Assembly: GCA_023014485.1 (NCBI GenBank)
Contig: JAJOZX010001568.1
Coordinates: forward strand, 169,501-233,500
Direction of reading: 5' to 3'
DNA: 64,000 nucleotides
DNA from: Bathynomus jamesi
Taxonomy: Eukaryota > Arthropoda > Malacostraca > Isopoda > Cirolanidae
Part shown: piece after piece, positions 11,880 to 22,193 of the stretch
Layout of the letters: the number at the start of each line of letters is the position of its first letter
How positions within the stretch are numbered: position 1 is the first letter of the stretch
Made by a program: the position numbers and the translations under genes
Notes under the pieces: model-generated
Told to the model about the DNA's origin: nothing
The model's input: the letters and a program-made list of their open reading frames with translations, nothing else
The model's database searches: none

Positions 11880-12150
11880 AGTCCATTATCAGAAATGATG
11901 GGGTAGCGGAACAAAGTCGATCTGCACAATGTCGACATGCATAATGTCGATATTAAAAAGTTAGTTTAAATTAGGTTAAGTTGAGTTAGGTTAGGTTACG
12001 ATTGGTTAGGTTAGGTCTGATTAGGCTAGGTTAGTCTGTTAGGTTAGGTTAGTCATTTCATTGAAAATCTGAAATGTATATTTGAAATCTGAAATCCCTG
12101 AAATACTTGCAAAAGTCGACATTATGAAATTCGATTTTGTTCATGTAACG
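11880..12150. repeat. GTCGA / GGTTAGGTTA repeat
   Basis: AAGTCGATCTGCACAATGTCG and ATGTCGATATT are followed by a run of TTAGGTTAGGTTACG units, closing with AAAGTCGACATTATG. It resembles 39100-39480 in layout. Only loosely TTAGG-like, not a clean telomeric array. Confidence 0.5.
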
Positions 12151-12499
12151 CTCTATGATTTTCTTCAGCTTTACTGATTTGTTAATTAGGTCAACAATTT
12201 TACTTTTGTACCCAGTTTTCTACTACTACTGATATAATAAAAAAATGCACTAGCTTAATAACAGGAACCTCCCCGAGTGGACCGAAAGGTCTTTGAGACT
12301 TCCTCTTGTCCTCGTAACTCCTTGTAATATTTACATCGCTACATAAGGATATTTGTTTAGTAGTTGTTATTGTTTTCTCTGAATGTGTGAATTTGTTATT
12401 TGTTAACGAGTGTGTATCTTAAATTGCATTCCGGACTTCTAATGAGATGATCAGGAATGTTTTGTTTCGTTCAAATTGTTATAATGTTATAATGTTTCA
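12151..12499. other. No gene recognised
   Basis: No coding, RNA or repeat structure seen. Confidence 0.4.
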
Positions 12500-12625
12500 G
12501 ACCAACAAAGACCCTAGGATCCACTCATGGCTGGTCTACCTAACTGTGTTCGTAATTGTGTATTGTGCATGTCCTCCGTGGTGGCGGAGGGGACCTACAA
12601 TTTTACGTGGGTTCCGAACCACAAG
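12500..12625 (-). repeat. SINE tail with shared core module
   Basis: On the minus strand it reads GTGGTTCGGAACCCACGT, then AAAATTGTAGGTCC, and ends ATCCTAGGGTCTTTGTTGG. This core is shared with SINEs that have other heads (see 15118 and 17804). The related plus-strand copy is at 43990-44140. Confidence 0.75.
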
Positions 12626-13066
12626 AACATAAGAAATTTTTATAGTGGGCACACTAGGGGGCCACTTCGGCCCATCGAGGCGGCTACTATATAAAAACTG
12701 CCTGTACATTGGCAACGACTAATTTTTACAAAACTAAATAATTATATTATCAATTTAAAACTAAAGATAGAATCTCTGAATCCAGAGGATCAAGTCATAA
12801 TAGACTACTATCCACAAATATGTTACACTCTATATCTATTTATAACCGACATGCAAATATATCAGATCCAAAGAATCCAGTCAATTTCATTACAGTATCC
12901 ATCAATACCAGTACCTTGCCAACCAAAAATAAGTCACGGTCCATATCACTTGCGGACCAAGTCACAATTTACAACCATATACATTACGATACATATACTT
13001 AGGAGGAAAAGTGTAGGTGTGGCTGTAAAGACTGTACAGTAATGTAGAAATGGTCGTCGAGGTTCA
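12626..13066. other. No gene; possible CR1 3' UTR scrap
   Basis: GGGGGCCACTTCGGCCCATC at 12656-12675 resembles the GGCCTTGCGGCCCATACC of the CR1 copy at 46690. The remainder is unassigned. Confidence 0.3.
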
Positions 13067-13074
13067 ACTATTAG

Positions 13075-14221
13075 CAGTGCTGTGCTCGTTACTTTATAAA
13101 TGTAATGGCGTTACCGTTACCGTTACTACAGTCTAAATGTAACGCCGTTATCGTTACAGTTACCATTTTTAAAAAGTAACGAGTAACGGCACCGTTACTC
13201 GTTACTTTTAATGAAATGTAAATATATTATATATATGCATAGGTACATTATAATTTATATATACACATAAAATATTATATTATAAACATTCGCTTGTGCG
13301 AGTATGTGTTGGTTTGCATCCACTGGTTAATGCATAGGCTATGAAGTTTGTACATGCCTTCATTGCGTTGTTATGACTTATAAGGCATAATATTTTAAAA
13401 AAAGTGAAACAAAATTACTGCAAAATTTATTAATAGGAATTGCAACATAACAGAGGATGTAGCATACTATTGATACTAATTTGCTAATGCTAGAATATAC
13501 CAGGAAAGTTTAGTTTTGCAAAACAATAATACGAAATACTAAAGAAATGAATCAAATAAGTTATTGTGCATGGCAATGATAACTGAAATTTATTAGCAAA
13601 ATATACAAACTTAAGAATTATTATTCAAAAGATCTTTATTGGCCTTTAAGGAAAAAAGCTTCTCAAAAGTTGCATCTAAGAGCGAGCCTCGTTTCGGACG
13701 CAGTATATCCTTCCCTCTGAAAAAAACCCGCTCAACAGCGGCACTAGATGGTGTAGGAGTGTTAAGTTTAATAAACATATTTTTAAAGTTAGTGGATGGG
13801 AAGGATGCAGAGCTAACGTGCCGTGAAGGCCCAGATGAGAGGAATGACGAAACCTCTGTTGAACTTAGGTCCCTCCCTGCTCCAGGGTTCATCGCCTTTT
13901 TACTTTGACATTGCTGTCAGTGTAGGGGGAGAGGGTGGATGGGGGTAGGCTGCCAGCATGCCAACGGCCAACATGCATACCTCGCTCATAGTGAAGGGAC
14001 AAATTTTTAGTGGTTAATGAATAATGAGTGAGGATCGAAAGAAACTAATTGCGAGCTACGATAAAAAAGTAACGACTAAGGAATGTATTTCCCTAAAAAA
14101 GTAACGTCGTTACTGAAAGAGTTACTTGATTTGAAATGTAACGCCGTTACCGCTACCGTTACTAAAAAAGTACCGCGTTACGTAACGGCCGTTACTTGTA
14201 ACGCGTTACTGCCCAGCTCTG
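13075..14221 (-). mobile_element. hAT transposon, internally deleted
   Basis: Flanked by an exact 8-bp duplication ACTATTAG (13067-13074 and 14222-14229). Ends CAGTGCTGTGCTCGTTAC and CAGAGCTGGGCAGTAACG, followed by subterminal GTAACG/CGTTAC repeats on both sides. These are hallmarks of a widespread hAT family. At 1147 bp it is far below a full element, and only the transposase C-terminus remains. Confidence 0.93.
13611..13892 (-). pseudogene. hAT transposase C-terminal (dimerisation) fragment
   Basis: Encodes the hAT dimerisation region: a KLNTPTPSSAAVERVF block, then ILRPKR and FEKLFSLKAN. This matches the usual TPSSAxxERxFS...R..L...LLFLK pattern. The N-terminal BED finger and RNase H-like catalytic core are missing, so it cannot transpose. 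It sits inside the element at 13075-14221, whose ends could still be mobilised by another copy. Confidence 0.88.
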
Positions 14222-14225
14222 ACTA

Positions 14226-14720
14226 TTAGTTTCTGGATTTATATGTCTTTTTCCGATTGTTTTCTTTGGGCCTCTCAGTCCTTACCTTTTTTTTTCCAAG
14301 TCTGTTATTGCAAAATTTTGGTTTATATTCATATTTATAACATGCAAAACATTGTTGTCGTTGCGTATAACAGCGAGGATTTTTGGTAGAATGGTAGCAG
14401 TCTACGTGATTTCCAGTAGTCTCCTGTTGCGGGTTCTGTCTTATTTTGGTACTGTGCAAATTTTCATTGTATCTGTATTCATCTTTTGTCATATACATAG
14501 TGGTCAGTTCGCTGAACCTGGTGAGATGTATGCATAGATGCATCTTCATTATACACAATACATAGTGGTTTTTTTGCTGAATCTGTTGAAGTGCGTGACT
14601 TATGACCGCCAGTCTTTCAAACGCAGAGTGTCCAGGCATCTCGAAAACTTTGGACCTTCATTTTGGATCGCTTCTTCTTTTGTGTTGGAGTGGTGGGGTG
14701 GCCGTTTTGCGCCCCTACTT
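14226..14720 (-). repeat. Interspersed repeat with GHSAFERL segment, copy 1
   Basis: The minus strand is open for 137 residues (14639-14226). Residues 1-12 (MPGHSAFERLAV) match a segment at 32040-32080 (plus), and the flanking noncoding CGGCCACCCCACC also has a counterpart near 31990. A Cys/His-containing stretch (CFACYKYEYKPKFC) follows but I cannot assign a family. Probably a transposable-element fragment. Confidence 0.4.
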
Positions 14721-14729
14721 CCTGCATAA

Positions 14730-15117
14730 AAAAGTATAGAAGCATATTCCGTGTGATCGTATTTGTTGTTTGGTTTCCGCAGTACCAGTGGGTTTTGGTT
14801 ATGTTTATGCTATGCTTGGTTATTGTGTTCGTCTGATTACTAAAATGCTTACTATTTCTGTTATTTTAGGTATGTGGTAAAGAGTTGTCTTTTTATTAAT
14901 CTTTTTAACTGTGTGTGTGGTGAAAAGAAAGCTTTCTCTCTCTCTCTGTTGCATTTCTTTGTTGATGCTGGGTGATTTGACTGCAGTAAACTTTGTTCTT
15001 TTTGTTTCGAGGAATGAAGGAGAAAAGTTATTATCTGGTTGTTGATGTTTGTTCTTGCATGTTGTAGATTAGATTTAGTTGTTTAATATTCATTCCATCC
15101 TTTATTTTCCGGTCTTC
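14730..15117. other. No gene recognised
   Basis: T-rich sequence with a short (TC)n at 14934. Confidence 0.4.
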
Positions 15118-15332
15118 TAATGCGTAAGGGCTACGTCCTGGCCAATGTCGTAACACCGCTTCCCGGAGATCAGCGAAGTTAAGCGACATTGGGTCTGGGT
15201 AGTAGTTGGATGGGAGACCGTCCTCCGCGTCCAGATTATGTAGCAACCCGTGGTTCGGATCCCATGTAAAACTGTAGGTCCCTTTCGTCATACGACCTTA
15301 GATGTTGCAGAGGAGGTTAAACAACCCCAATA
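15118..15332 (+). mobile_element. 5S rRNA-derived SINE, better copy
   Basis: 15127-15232 aligns with 5S rRNA over its internal promoter: GATCAGCGAAGTTAAGC (box A region), GGTCTGGGTAGTAGTTGGAT, then GGGAGACCG (box C region). The last part of 5S is missing. A different tail follows, with GTGGTTCGGATCCCATGT and GTAGGTCCC, ending GGTTAAACAACCCC. It is not a 5S gene: the 3' stem is gone and the terminator is displaced. It fits a 5S-promoted SINE. Confidence 0.88.
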
Positions 15333-16619
15333 AAAAAAATCTAATGCGTAAATGAGTGCACGAGATATGTGTACGCATAGTGTGAATGAACTCTGAAGCC
15401 ATTCTCTTCACTATACTTTTTCCTACAAATCATTTTTCACCGCTATTTTCTGTCAGTAGTAGCTGGCGGAGGAGGGAGAGAGGCTTATCTGCTGTATACT
15501 ACTACTACTACTATATGAAAACTTTACACGTATATAAGTGTAAGCATGGTTTAAGTTTTCAGTATTCTTTATTTTTTATTTGCTGTTTCTATTTTTTCTA
15601 CTTCCTTCTTGAACTAACCTAGAGTAGATCTTTGGGTCTTTGTTAGCCTGTAACTTTGTAACAATACACACACACACACACAAAATAAAAAAATTCATTT
15701 TTTTTTTTAAATTACACATCAATACTAAATGTAAAAATAGGAAATTGAGTAAAGAGAGGCGACTGCATGGTGGGGGTGGGGGGTTATTGGGGGGGGATAT
15801 TACAAACGCAGATATAGGATGCAATCCATTTGTAAAAAAAATTGCAAGAATGTTCAACGAGTTTGTTTTGTTTTTTATGCCAGTGGGTGTTTAACACTTT
15901 GTACGTAGCTCTTCATTTGCTCGATACTGAGATTTGTTTTGTTCAATTGTATATAGTTCTCTTTCCGCTTCTAAATATTTATTCTTTGTATTTAGTTGTT
16001 TTCTTACTTGATACTAAGGTTTGTTCGGATTAATTTTGTGGAATTCTTTTTGTTTTTTGCTTTTAAAGATGTCATTTCTGATTTTAGGGATTGATTATGC
16101 GCTTTCAATAGTTCATTTTATTTGTGGGGCGCTAAAATACTGCCATTCACTTCTTTCTTAACAAGATCGAAACGAAAGTTAAATTTCGTTGAGTCTACCA
16201 GCATAAAAGTGCGTTTTATAATTGCCTATTTTCTAACTGCGTTCCCAATAGTAATAGTATCTCTTCTAAGGCTTCTCAAATTCCTGATAGTCGGAGATTT
16301 TCTCTTTCACACGTTACTTTTGATTCCCTTCTGGTTTGATGCTCTATATCACGCATTTATAAATGCGCTCAAACAGATTTTGTACATGCAGGGAAGTTAA
16401 CTGTTGGAGTGTGATCCTGCGATGATTGTTTCCTACTGCAGTATGGACGTGTGCATACGTTGTGAGAAAATTAAAAAACGGAAAATAGAGAGACAAGCTT
16501 CTATCTGTCAATGCCCGAATGTTGCAAGTATAAATTACTTTGTAGAGGGCAGCATTGTAACCCAAAGGTATTGTAAGCTAGTTTGCTACCTGTTACAGTC
16601 ATACAGTTAGTATTCGTAA
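15333..16619. other. No gene recognised
   Basis: AT-rich. 15595-15655 holds a SINE-tail scrap (GTAGATCTTTGGGTCTTTGTTAG). A (CA)n lies at 15666-15682. G-runs at 15770-15798 could form a G-quadruplex. None of the open frames resembles a protein. Confidence 0.4.
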
Positions 16620-17130
16620 ACAAGACACGAGAGTCAGAACTGACGCAGTTTGAACGTGACACGATATCATATCGCAGGTACGACTGTGCGTAAAACTGGA
16701 GGTAACTTTAAAGTTGCCTAAATCAACATTATACGAAAGACTGTGAAACATGCTATTGTGGAACCCAGAGCAGGAAGGCCAAAAATTAGGACAAACCGTG
16801 AGCAGCAAACGTTGAGACGTGTGGTACGGAAAGATCAGATTTTTAGCCTAAAATTCGTCACCCAGGAGATAAATGAACCTGTAGGTCTTTTGGCCTGAAT
16901 GCAAAACGACGACTATAGTGGTGTAAAGTTTATTGAAACTGGGGAACAGAACAGTGGAAATGTGTCCTTGGAGTGATGTGTCCCACTACACCGTTTCCAT
17001 CCAACAGCAGAGTCTAGGTGTGATGAGATTCCGAGAATGCTTCGATTTTCAGTACACTGTTCCGACCGTTTAGTATATGGAAGTGGCAGTATGCTGGTGT
17101 GGGCATGTTTCTCATGGTTTGGACTTCACA
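16620..17130 (+). pseudogene. Tc1-like transposase remnant
   Basis: Fragments in shifting frames follow the order of a Tc1 transposase. First come ELTQFERDTI and a paired-like region, then a GRPK-like basic segment near 16765. Then FIETGEQNSGNVSLE is followed by a region equivalent to the FSDES block, and finally YGSGSMLVWACFSWFG near 17080, which mirrors the conserved GGxxxMVWGxFS block. Many stops and shifts; no terminal repeats seen. Confidence 0.65.
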
Positions 17131-17221
17131 ATTAAACACGTGAAATGAATGAATGATGCAAACCAACAGGGAAACAGAAAAACGATTCCAAGGCCTTTCG
17201 TGTATTCAGAGCTACACCTCG
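17131..17221. repeat. CACGTG-element end
   Basis: TTAAACACGTGAAATGAATGAATG and CGATTCCAAGGCCTTTCGTG match the hairpin repeats at 30512 and 44755. Confidence 0.6.
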
Positions 17222-17700
17222 TCTGCGAGTATGTAGAAGAATTACGGCATTTGGAAGAGTGAGGCCCATGGTGTAATGGTTATCGCGTCTGACCGGCAAT
17301 CGGAAGATCCCGGGTTCGATTCCCGGGTGGTTACCTCATTTTTTCATTTGTTTCGTTCTCTCTCTCTCGTCTTGCGCGGAATATCTCCTATACAAGCGTC
17401 GTTCTTTACGTTAATTATACTGCGTGTTTGCAGTTAAATGTATATAATGTTACGGCATGCGGGAGGTGCCCCCTTGGGGCATTGGTTTCTGCGAGTATGT
17501 AGAAGAATTACGGCATTTGGAAGAGTGAGGCCCATGGTGTAATGGTTATCGCATCTGACCGGCAATCGGAAGATCCCGGGTTCGATTCCCGGGTGGTACC
17601 TAATTTTTTCATTTGTTTCGTTCTCTCTCTCTCTCGTTGCGCGGAATATCTCCTATACAAGCGTCGTTCTTACGTTAATTATACTGCGTGTTTGCAGTTA
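17222..17700 (+). mobile_element. tRNA-derived SINE, tandem pair (copies 5-6)
   Basis: Heads at 17261-17337 and 17527-17601, about 265 bp apart, same strand, with near-identical bodies. The first head keeps a clean D-arm/A box (GGTGTAATGGTTATCGCGTC) and B box (GGTTCGATTCC). No acceptor stem suitable for a functional tRNA. Confidence 0.85.
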
Positions 17701-17701
17701 A

Positions 17702-17750
17702 ATGTATATATATATATATATATATATATTAGCAAAATCATTGGAACATA

Positions 17751-17803
<53 letters not shown>
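17702..17803. repeat. (TA)n arrays
   Basis: Two TA arrays around a 30-bp spacer. Confidence 0.95.
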
Positions 17804-17806
<3 letters not shown>

Positions 17807-18093
17807 CCTCGGTGGTGTAGTGGTTAGCGTCGCTGACTACGAATCCATCGGCCCCGGGTTTGAGACCCGACAGCAGCCGGCGCGCAGCAAACCCCAGGTG
17901 TTCATCCTTCCACACAATAAAGAAAGTGGTTGTAGATAAATGGGTACCCTAGGTGGCCTAGTGGTTAAGACGCTGGACTGCTGATAGGGCGTGGTTCGGA
18001 TTCCACGTTAAATTGTAGGTCTAAGGTGGAGCGAAAAGCTTGACCTTCGTCAGAATGAACAATTCGGGCGGAAGCTAACCAAAGGTTAAAGGT
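17804..18093 (+). mobile_element. Compound SINE, tRNA-Arg-like plus tRNA-Ser-like
   Basis: The first head (17804-17872) has A box GGTGTAGTGGTTAGCGTC and a CTGACTACGAATC arm whose loop CTACGAA gives an ACG anticodon, as in tRNA-Arg. The second head (17943-18005) reads GGTGGCCTAGTGGTTAAGAC then TGGACTGCTGAT, as in tRNA-Ser. A tail with CCACGTTAAATTGTAGGTC follows. The same two-headed order is found on the minus strand at 40478-40771, so this is a real compound unit. Confidence 0.85.
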
Positions 18094-18298
18094 GTGTATA
18101 TTAGGGTTATAACTTTTAGACTTTTTTTCAAATAAAAGATCTCCTGTATCATAAATCGATGAACTTTTGCTTAAAAACAATGAAAAAGACCCTAATTCCT
18201 CTCAGTTTTTAAAAAAGGTCACCCCCCCAAATCAAAAGTTTGAATCACCATAACCATATATTTACGTTACTACTCATAAGTATATAAATATATTATTA

Positions 18299-18897
18299 TT
18301 AGAGGGCGGACTTTAGATTTTAACCTAAAAAATATTTCGAATTTTTCAGTACGCTAATATATCGTGAGATCGCCCGAAAAATCACTTCCGGTGCTCAATT
18401 CGATGACTAATATCAATCCACCCATACAAGAAAATTCTAGAACACACGACATTGTTCTTCATGCACTCGCAAATTGTATAAAAGCACGAAATGAAATCAA
18501 CCGAATCACTTGTGTCCAGTATTGCGCAATAGTTACTCAACTGTTCAGTTCAACTCACCTTCAGGTAAGCTTTTATTATTTGTAATATGTTCGCTTAATT
18601 AAAAAACGTAGCGAATGTGGAATTCGCTTCTGCACTCTTGAACATTCCAGAACATTTTTTAAATTTATTAACCATAATAATTTGTTGAATTTTTCTTCCA
18701 TTTTAACACGTAAACAAAAGCGTATCCAGAATGTTTTGTAGAGGGGAGTCAAACTCAAAAAATATATAGAGCCCAAATATTTGGTGATAAATATTTTCGG
18801 AGACGTTCTATGGATGTTCTAAAAATATTTTCCAAAATTTTATCACCTAAAAATAAATATTTGGTCATATTTTTTCACCTAAAAATCCGCCCTCTAA
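18299..18897. mobile_element. Nested MITE
   Basis: TIRs TTAGAGGGCGGACTTTAG and, at the right, the complement of TTAGAGGGCGGATTTTTAG, lying inside the larger transposon. The flanks are ATT-rich, so the target duplication cannot be fixed. No coding region. Confidence 0.75.
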
Positions 18898-18923
18898 TTA
18901 TTATATTATTTCTATATATTATA

Positions 18924-18929
<6 letters not shown>

Positions 18930-19002
<73 letters not shown>

Positions 19003-19030
19003 ATATATATTATATATAAATATATATAAA
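18930..19030. repeat. (AT)n array
   Basis: AT repeats with several single-base breaks just before the coding remnant. Confidence 0.95.
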
Positions 19031-19082
19031 AAAACAAACAAATCAACTTAATACCTTTTATATCTGTTTCAGAAGCAATATA

Positions 19083-20163
19083 ATGTCACACAAGAAAAGT
19101 GATACTACCATACAGAAGAACAAGGATATCTGGACCAATAATCTGGTGAGATTCCAGCAGTCACATAGAAGAAGAGGAAGTGTGCCTTTAGAAGAATCTT
19201 CACTAGAAGAAAAATGCAGAATGCCACTCCAAATCCAAATCATTGGACGGTACCAGTTTCTTGGAACAGAAATCAAAGGAAGAAAGGAGCGAATAGTGGA
19301 AATTTCCAAAGAAGTTACAAAATTATGGAAGAATAAATTGAATTTTCCGCATGTGTCAGATCAAGTAATACGAGCAAAGCTTGACAAGGTGATGAAGACT
19401 TATGATGAATGTGTCAGGAGGGGAAAATATGATGCCCTGAATGAACTTTTTGATATCACTAAAGTAAATGGCCAATGGTTATCCTCGGAAGACAAACGAC
19501 TGTACCACCTTCAAGTGGAAAGCAAAGGAGAAGTGGGGTACTCTACAGGTCAAGTTGCAAGTGAAGAAACGATTCACCTTCAAAGAGACGAAAATTGCCT
19601 GCTGAATCAGCATCAACATCTTACAATCATGTATCTGGTGGTAGTGGTACTGAATCTAAAGAGAGCGAGCATGAAGATGAAGATGAGAGTATTACTCCAC
19701 AACCAGAAGACATAACAAAAGTAAAGTTGCAACCAACTTGGTGACATCCACAGGAGTATCAACAAGTAAAGCCGCTAAAATATGCAAACAGTTGTCACTT
19801 GATGGTATTGACATTCCAACACCAAGTCAAGCAGCAATTTACAAGTCAGCATACAAAGAGGCTGCTAAATTGAAGGAAGAAATGATTGAAAATTTACAGA
19901 TGGAAGAGTGGTCTTTACATTTTGATGTAGCCATTCTAGCTATCCTTGCATTTATTCTTATACCTACAACAAGGAAGACTTTGGAGAAGGTATGCAGATT
20001 CATTTCATACAACTGGGCAGAATATTGGTTTACTAATCAGATGTACAATGAAAATGACTTCAAGAACTTGTCAGAAATATTGAAACCTTACAAAAAAAGC
20101 ATTGAACTCATTGGAAAATCACTGGAAGCAGGAGCCATCCCCACTCAAGATACCAAGAAGTAA
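19083..20163 (+). pseudogene. Transposon protein, N-terminus joined to C-terminus
   Basis: Encodes the first part of a multi-copy invertebrate protein family that I know mainly as uncharacterised proteins and believe is transposase-derived. Frame one (19083-19570) has a basic start, then VTKLWKNKLNFP, FDITKVNGQWLSSEDKRLYHLQ. A shift near 19690 leads to frame two with SKAAKICKQLSLDGIDIPTPS and EEWSLHFD. After LHFD the sequence jumps to a hydrophobic stretch and a segment equivalent to the extreme C-terminus of the family. The core with the D-N-T and NELPL motifs, present at 34900-35200, is missing. An internally deleted, non-autonomous copy. Confidence 0.65.
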
Positions 20164-20480
20164 TCAGTGTGCAGAACGTGCAATCAAAGTTATGCAGGAA
20201 CTGTATGCTGCCTGCAGAAACAAAAACAAACTGCAACTTCGGTTTATTCTAAGAAATAAGCAGTAATATATGTACAAGTATTATAACGATTATGTTGTGA
20301 GTTCTTTTATTATATTACATGGAATATGCAAAAAAGTTACGTATGCAATAATCGATTTTTTGATTTCGGGGTGACCTTTTCTAAAAAGATATTAAAATGA
20401 AAGTTCATTTCTTTGTTTTTAGGCAAAGGTTCATCGAATTAAAGTACAGGAATATTATGTTGTAAAAAAGTTATAACCTA

Positions 20481-20483
<3 letters not shown>

Positions 20484-20520
<37 letters not shown>
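20484..20520. repeat. (TA)n at transposon TSD
   Basis: The TA array grows out of the GTGTATAT duplication. Confidence 0.9.
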
Positions 20521-20524
<4 letters not shown>

Positions 20525-21179
20525 CTTAGAGCTGTAAAATATGAACACAATACAAATTTTTATACTGAAAACACTTATGTAAATAAAGCCTATCAGGAAT
20601 TAACTTGACAGTGCACCACGCCAACGGCTATAGTTATACTGATTGGTTCACGATTAATTACGAAACAAGTGCACATCAAATCAACTGGCAACTTAGAAAA
20701 TTTTAATTTTAGCGAAAACATATTGCTCAAAATTAATTACAGTTCAATTCTCACGAGTAAAATATATATATTAAAATTTGTCATAAATAATATGACAAAT
20801 TTTAAATACCTTGACAGAATTTATATATTTATTTTAAAACAGTACTAATAGAACCAGTCTTTTATAAAATCGTTAAAATTAAAATCTGCCAAATTACACT
20901 TTGCAGTAGCCGAGTAGCGAAAATTTATTTACATATACTTAGCAGATTTTAATTTTAGCGAAAAATATTTAGTGATCCCAAATCCACGATGGTGCCATTT
21001 CAAGTCAGAATAAGAATATAAAATATTATTTAACAAAAAGCCACAAGGTAAAATTATGTATAAATATTAGGACCTTAATATTAAGACTTGATTAGACTGA
21101 TTAGAAAAGGTGTCACGGAACCCTTGTTAAGCCTCCGTGGAACCCCAGGGTTCCGGGGAACACAGTTTGGGAACCACTG
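20521..21179. mobile_element. hAT-type element, right end defined
   Basis: The right end reads ...GTTCCGGGGAACACAGTTTGG then GAACCACTG at 21179, the complement of a common hAT end (CAGTGGTTCCCAAACTGTG). It abuts CTCTAAAC and then LINE 3' sequence. Internal sequence is AT-rich with direct repeats of TTTTAATTTTAGCGAAAA. The left end is uncertain and may be near 20530. Confidence 0.65.
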
Positions 21180-21180
21180 C

Positions 21181-21365
21181 TCTAAACTATGGACTTCTTG
21201 GTACGAAAACGTCTGTCTGTAGCTCCACTTAACTCCGACATTACTGTATTATTTCTAATTAATTGTATATTTTTATCCTTAGTATGTGAACTGTCATTGT
21301 ATTAATAATATTTGTCATAGTCTGCCAATAAACCTTTTCATTTTCATTTTCATTTCATTTTCATA
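21181..21365 (+). repeat. LINE 3' end copy 3
   Basis: Matches 3700-3889, beginning exactly at the hAT junction and ending in TTTCATTTTCAT units. Confidence 0.85.
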
Positions 21366-21369
21366 TGTA

Positions 21370-21605
21370 TGTTACACACAGACCGTGCACGGAACAAGGA
21401 ACTCTTCTGGGAAAATTAAATCCATTATAGTCCGAATAAGTAATAGTAAATGACAAATACTATAGTTTCTTCTTTTTCATGATGGAGCCCAATGTGGGCA
21501 ACGGGTTACTTGCAAAGAGGCCCCAAAATCTTCCCCAGAAGAGTTCCTTGTTCCATGTATGGACTGTGTGTAACATAAAAGTTTCTCAGAGTACCATTCT
21601 GAGTT
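21370..21605 (+). repeat. Hairpin-forming interspersed repeat, copy 2
   Basis: GGAACAAGGAACTCTTCTGG near 21391 is mirrored by CCAGAAGAGTTCCTTGTTCC near 21535, so the unit folds back. It shares TGTGGGCAACGGGTTACT with the other copies. Confidence 0.75.
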
Positions 21606-21629
21606 GTGTGTATATATATATATATAATT

Positions 21630-22125
21630 TAGTGGTGGACCGGATATCCGCATCATTTTAACATCCGCATCCGCACTTCTGAATGCGGATGTTATGCGGA
21701 TATTACCTCTAATAAATTATGCAATTTACAATTAAATTAGCTTATAAAGTAGCTTATAAGGCCCAGTCATGCACATTTCATGTAAAGTATTAATTATTAA
21801 TGAACAAACAAATATATAAACCTCAAAATATAAATACGTGGTAACACAGAAAATTGAATGAAACTTGTTTCATTAAATTTTCTGTGGCTGAAACTCTTGA
21901 GAAAGTTATTATTTTTAACATAATGAAAACATTAATATTAATTTTAATTCTCATGCATTGCCTGCCATAATAGTAATATCACGAAATTTGAAAAATTATG
22001 TCATATATTCATAATTCTATATTATATTGATAGATTAACTAAATATCCGTATCCGCATCCGCGGATATTTAAATTAAAGATCCGCATCCGCTGATGTTGA
22101 AAAACTGACATCCAGTCCACCACTA
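21630..22125. mobile_element. hAT-like MITE with TCCGCA repeats
   Basis: TIRs TAGTGGTGGACCGGATATCC and, at the right, the complement of TAGTGGTGGACTGGATGTC. Subterminal ATCCGCATCCGC repeats occur on both sides. It sits in an AT array, so the target duplication is hidden. Internal AT-rich, no coding. Confidence 0.75.
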
Positions 22126-22193
22126 AATTATATATATATATATTTTTTTTTTTCCTTTATTTTATCGCCGATTCGTGTGTGTGTATATATATA

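Larger units (their letters stand above)
18102..20480 (+). mobile_element. DNA transposon with long TIRs and 8-bp TSD
   Basis: Ends TAGGGTTATAAC and GTTATAACCTA are flanked by GTGTATAT on both sides (18094-18101 and 20481-20488). The inverted repeats extend about 140 bp. They include CATAAATCGATGAACTTTTGC against AATTCGATGAACCTTTGCC, and AAAAGGTCACCCC near the inner end. The left copy inserted at the 3' edge of the compound SINE. Contains a coding remnant (19083-20163) and a nested MITE (18299-18897). Superfamily unsettled: 8-bp duplications occur in hAT, P and Zisupton elements. Confidence 0.8.

Noticed and set aside
13075..14221. CRISPR-like array in the repeated GTAACG units
   Set aside because: The short irregular units are subterminal hAT repeats, and the TSD and transposase fragment explain them.
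14226..14639. Zinc-knuckle gag-like protein
   Set aside because: The Cys spacing does not fit CCHC and the shared segment with 32040 is only about a dozen residues.
15127..15232. Genuine 5S rRNA gene
   Set aside because: The 3' third of 5S is missing and a SINE tail follows; the second copy is more diverged.
15770..15798. G-quadruplex regulatory element
   Set aside because: The G-runs could fold, but no gene lies nearby to be regulated.
5541..17601. Functional tRNA genes at the six tRNA-like heads
   Set aside because: The acceptor stems do not pair, U33 is C in the anticodon loop, and all are embedded in repeated SINE bodies.
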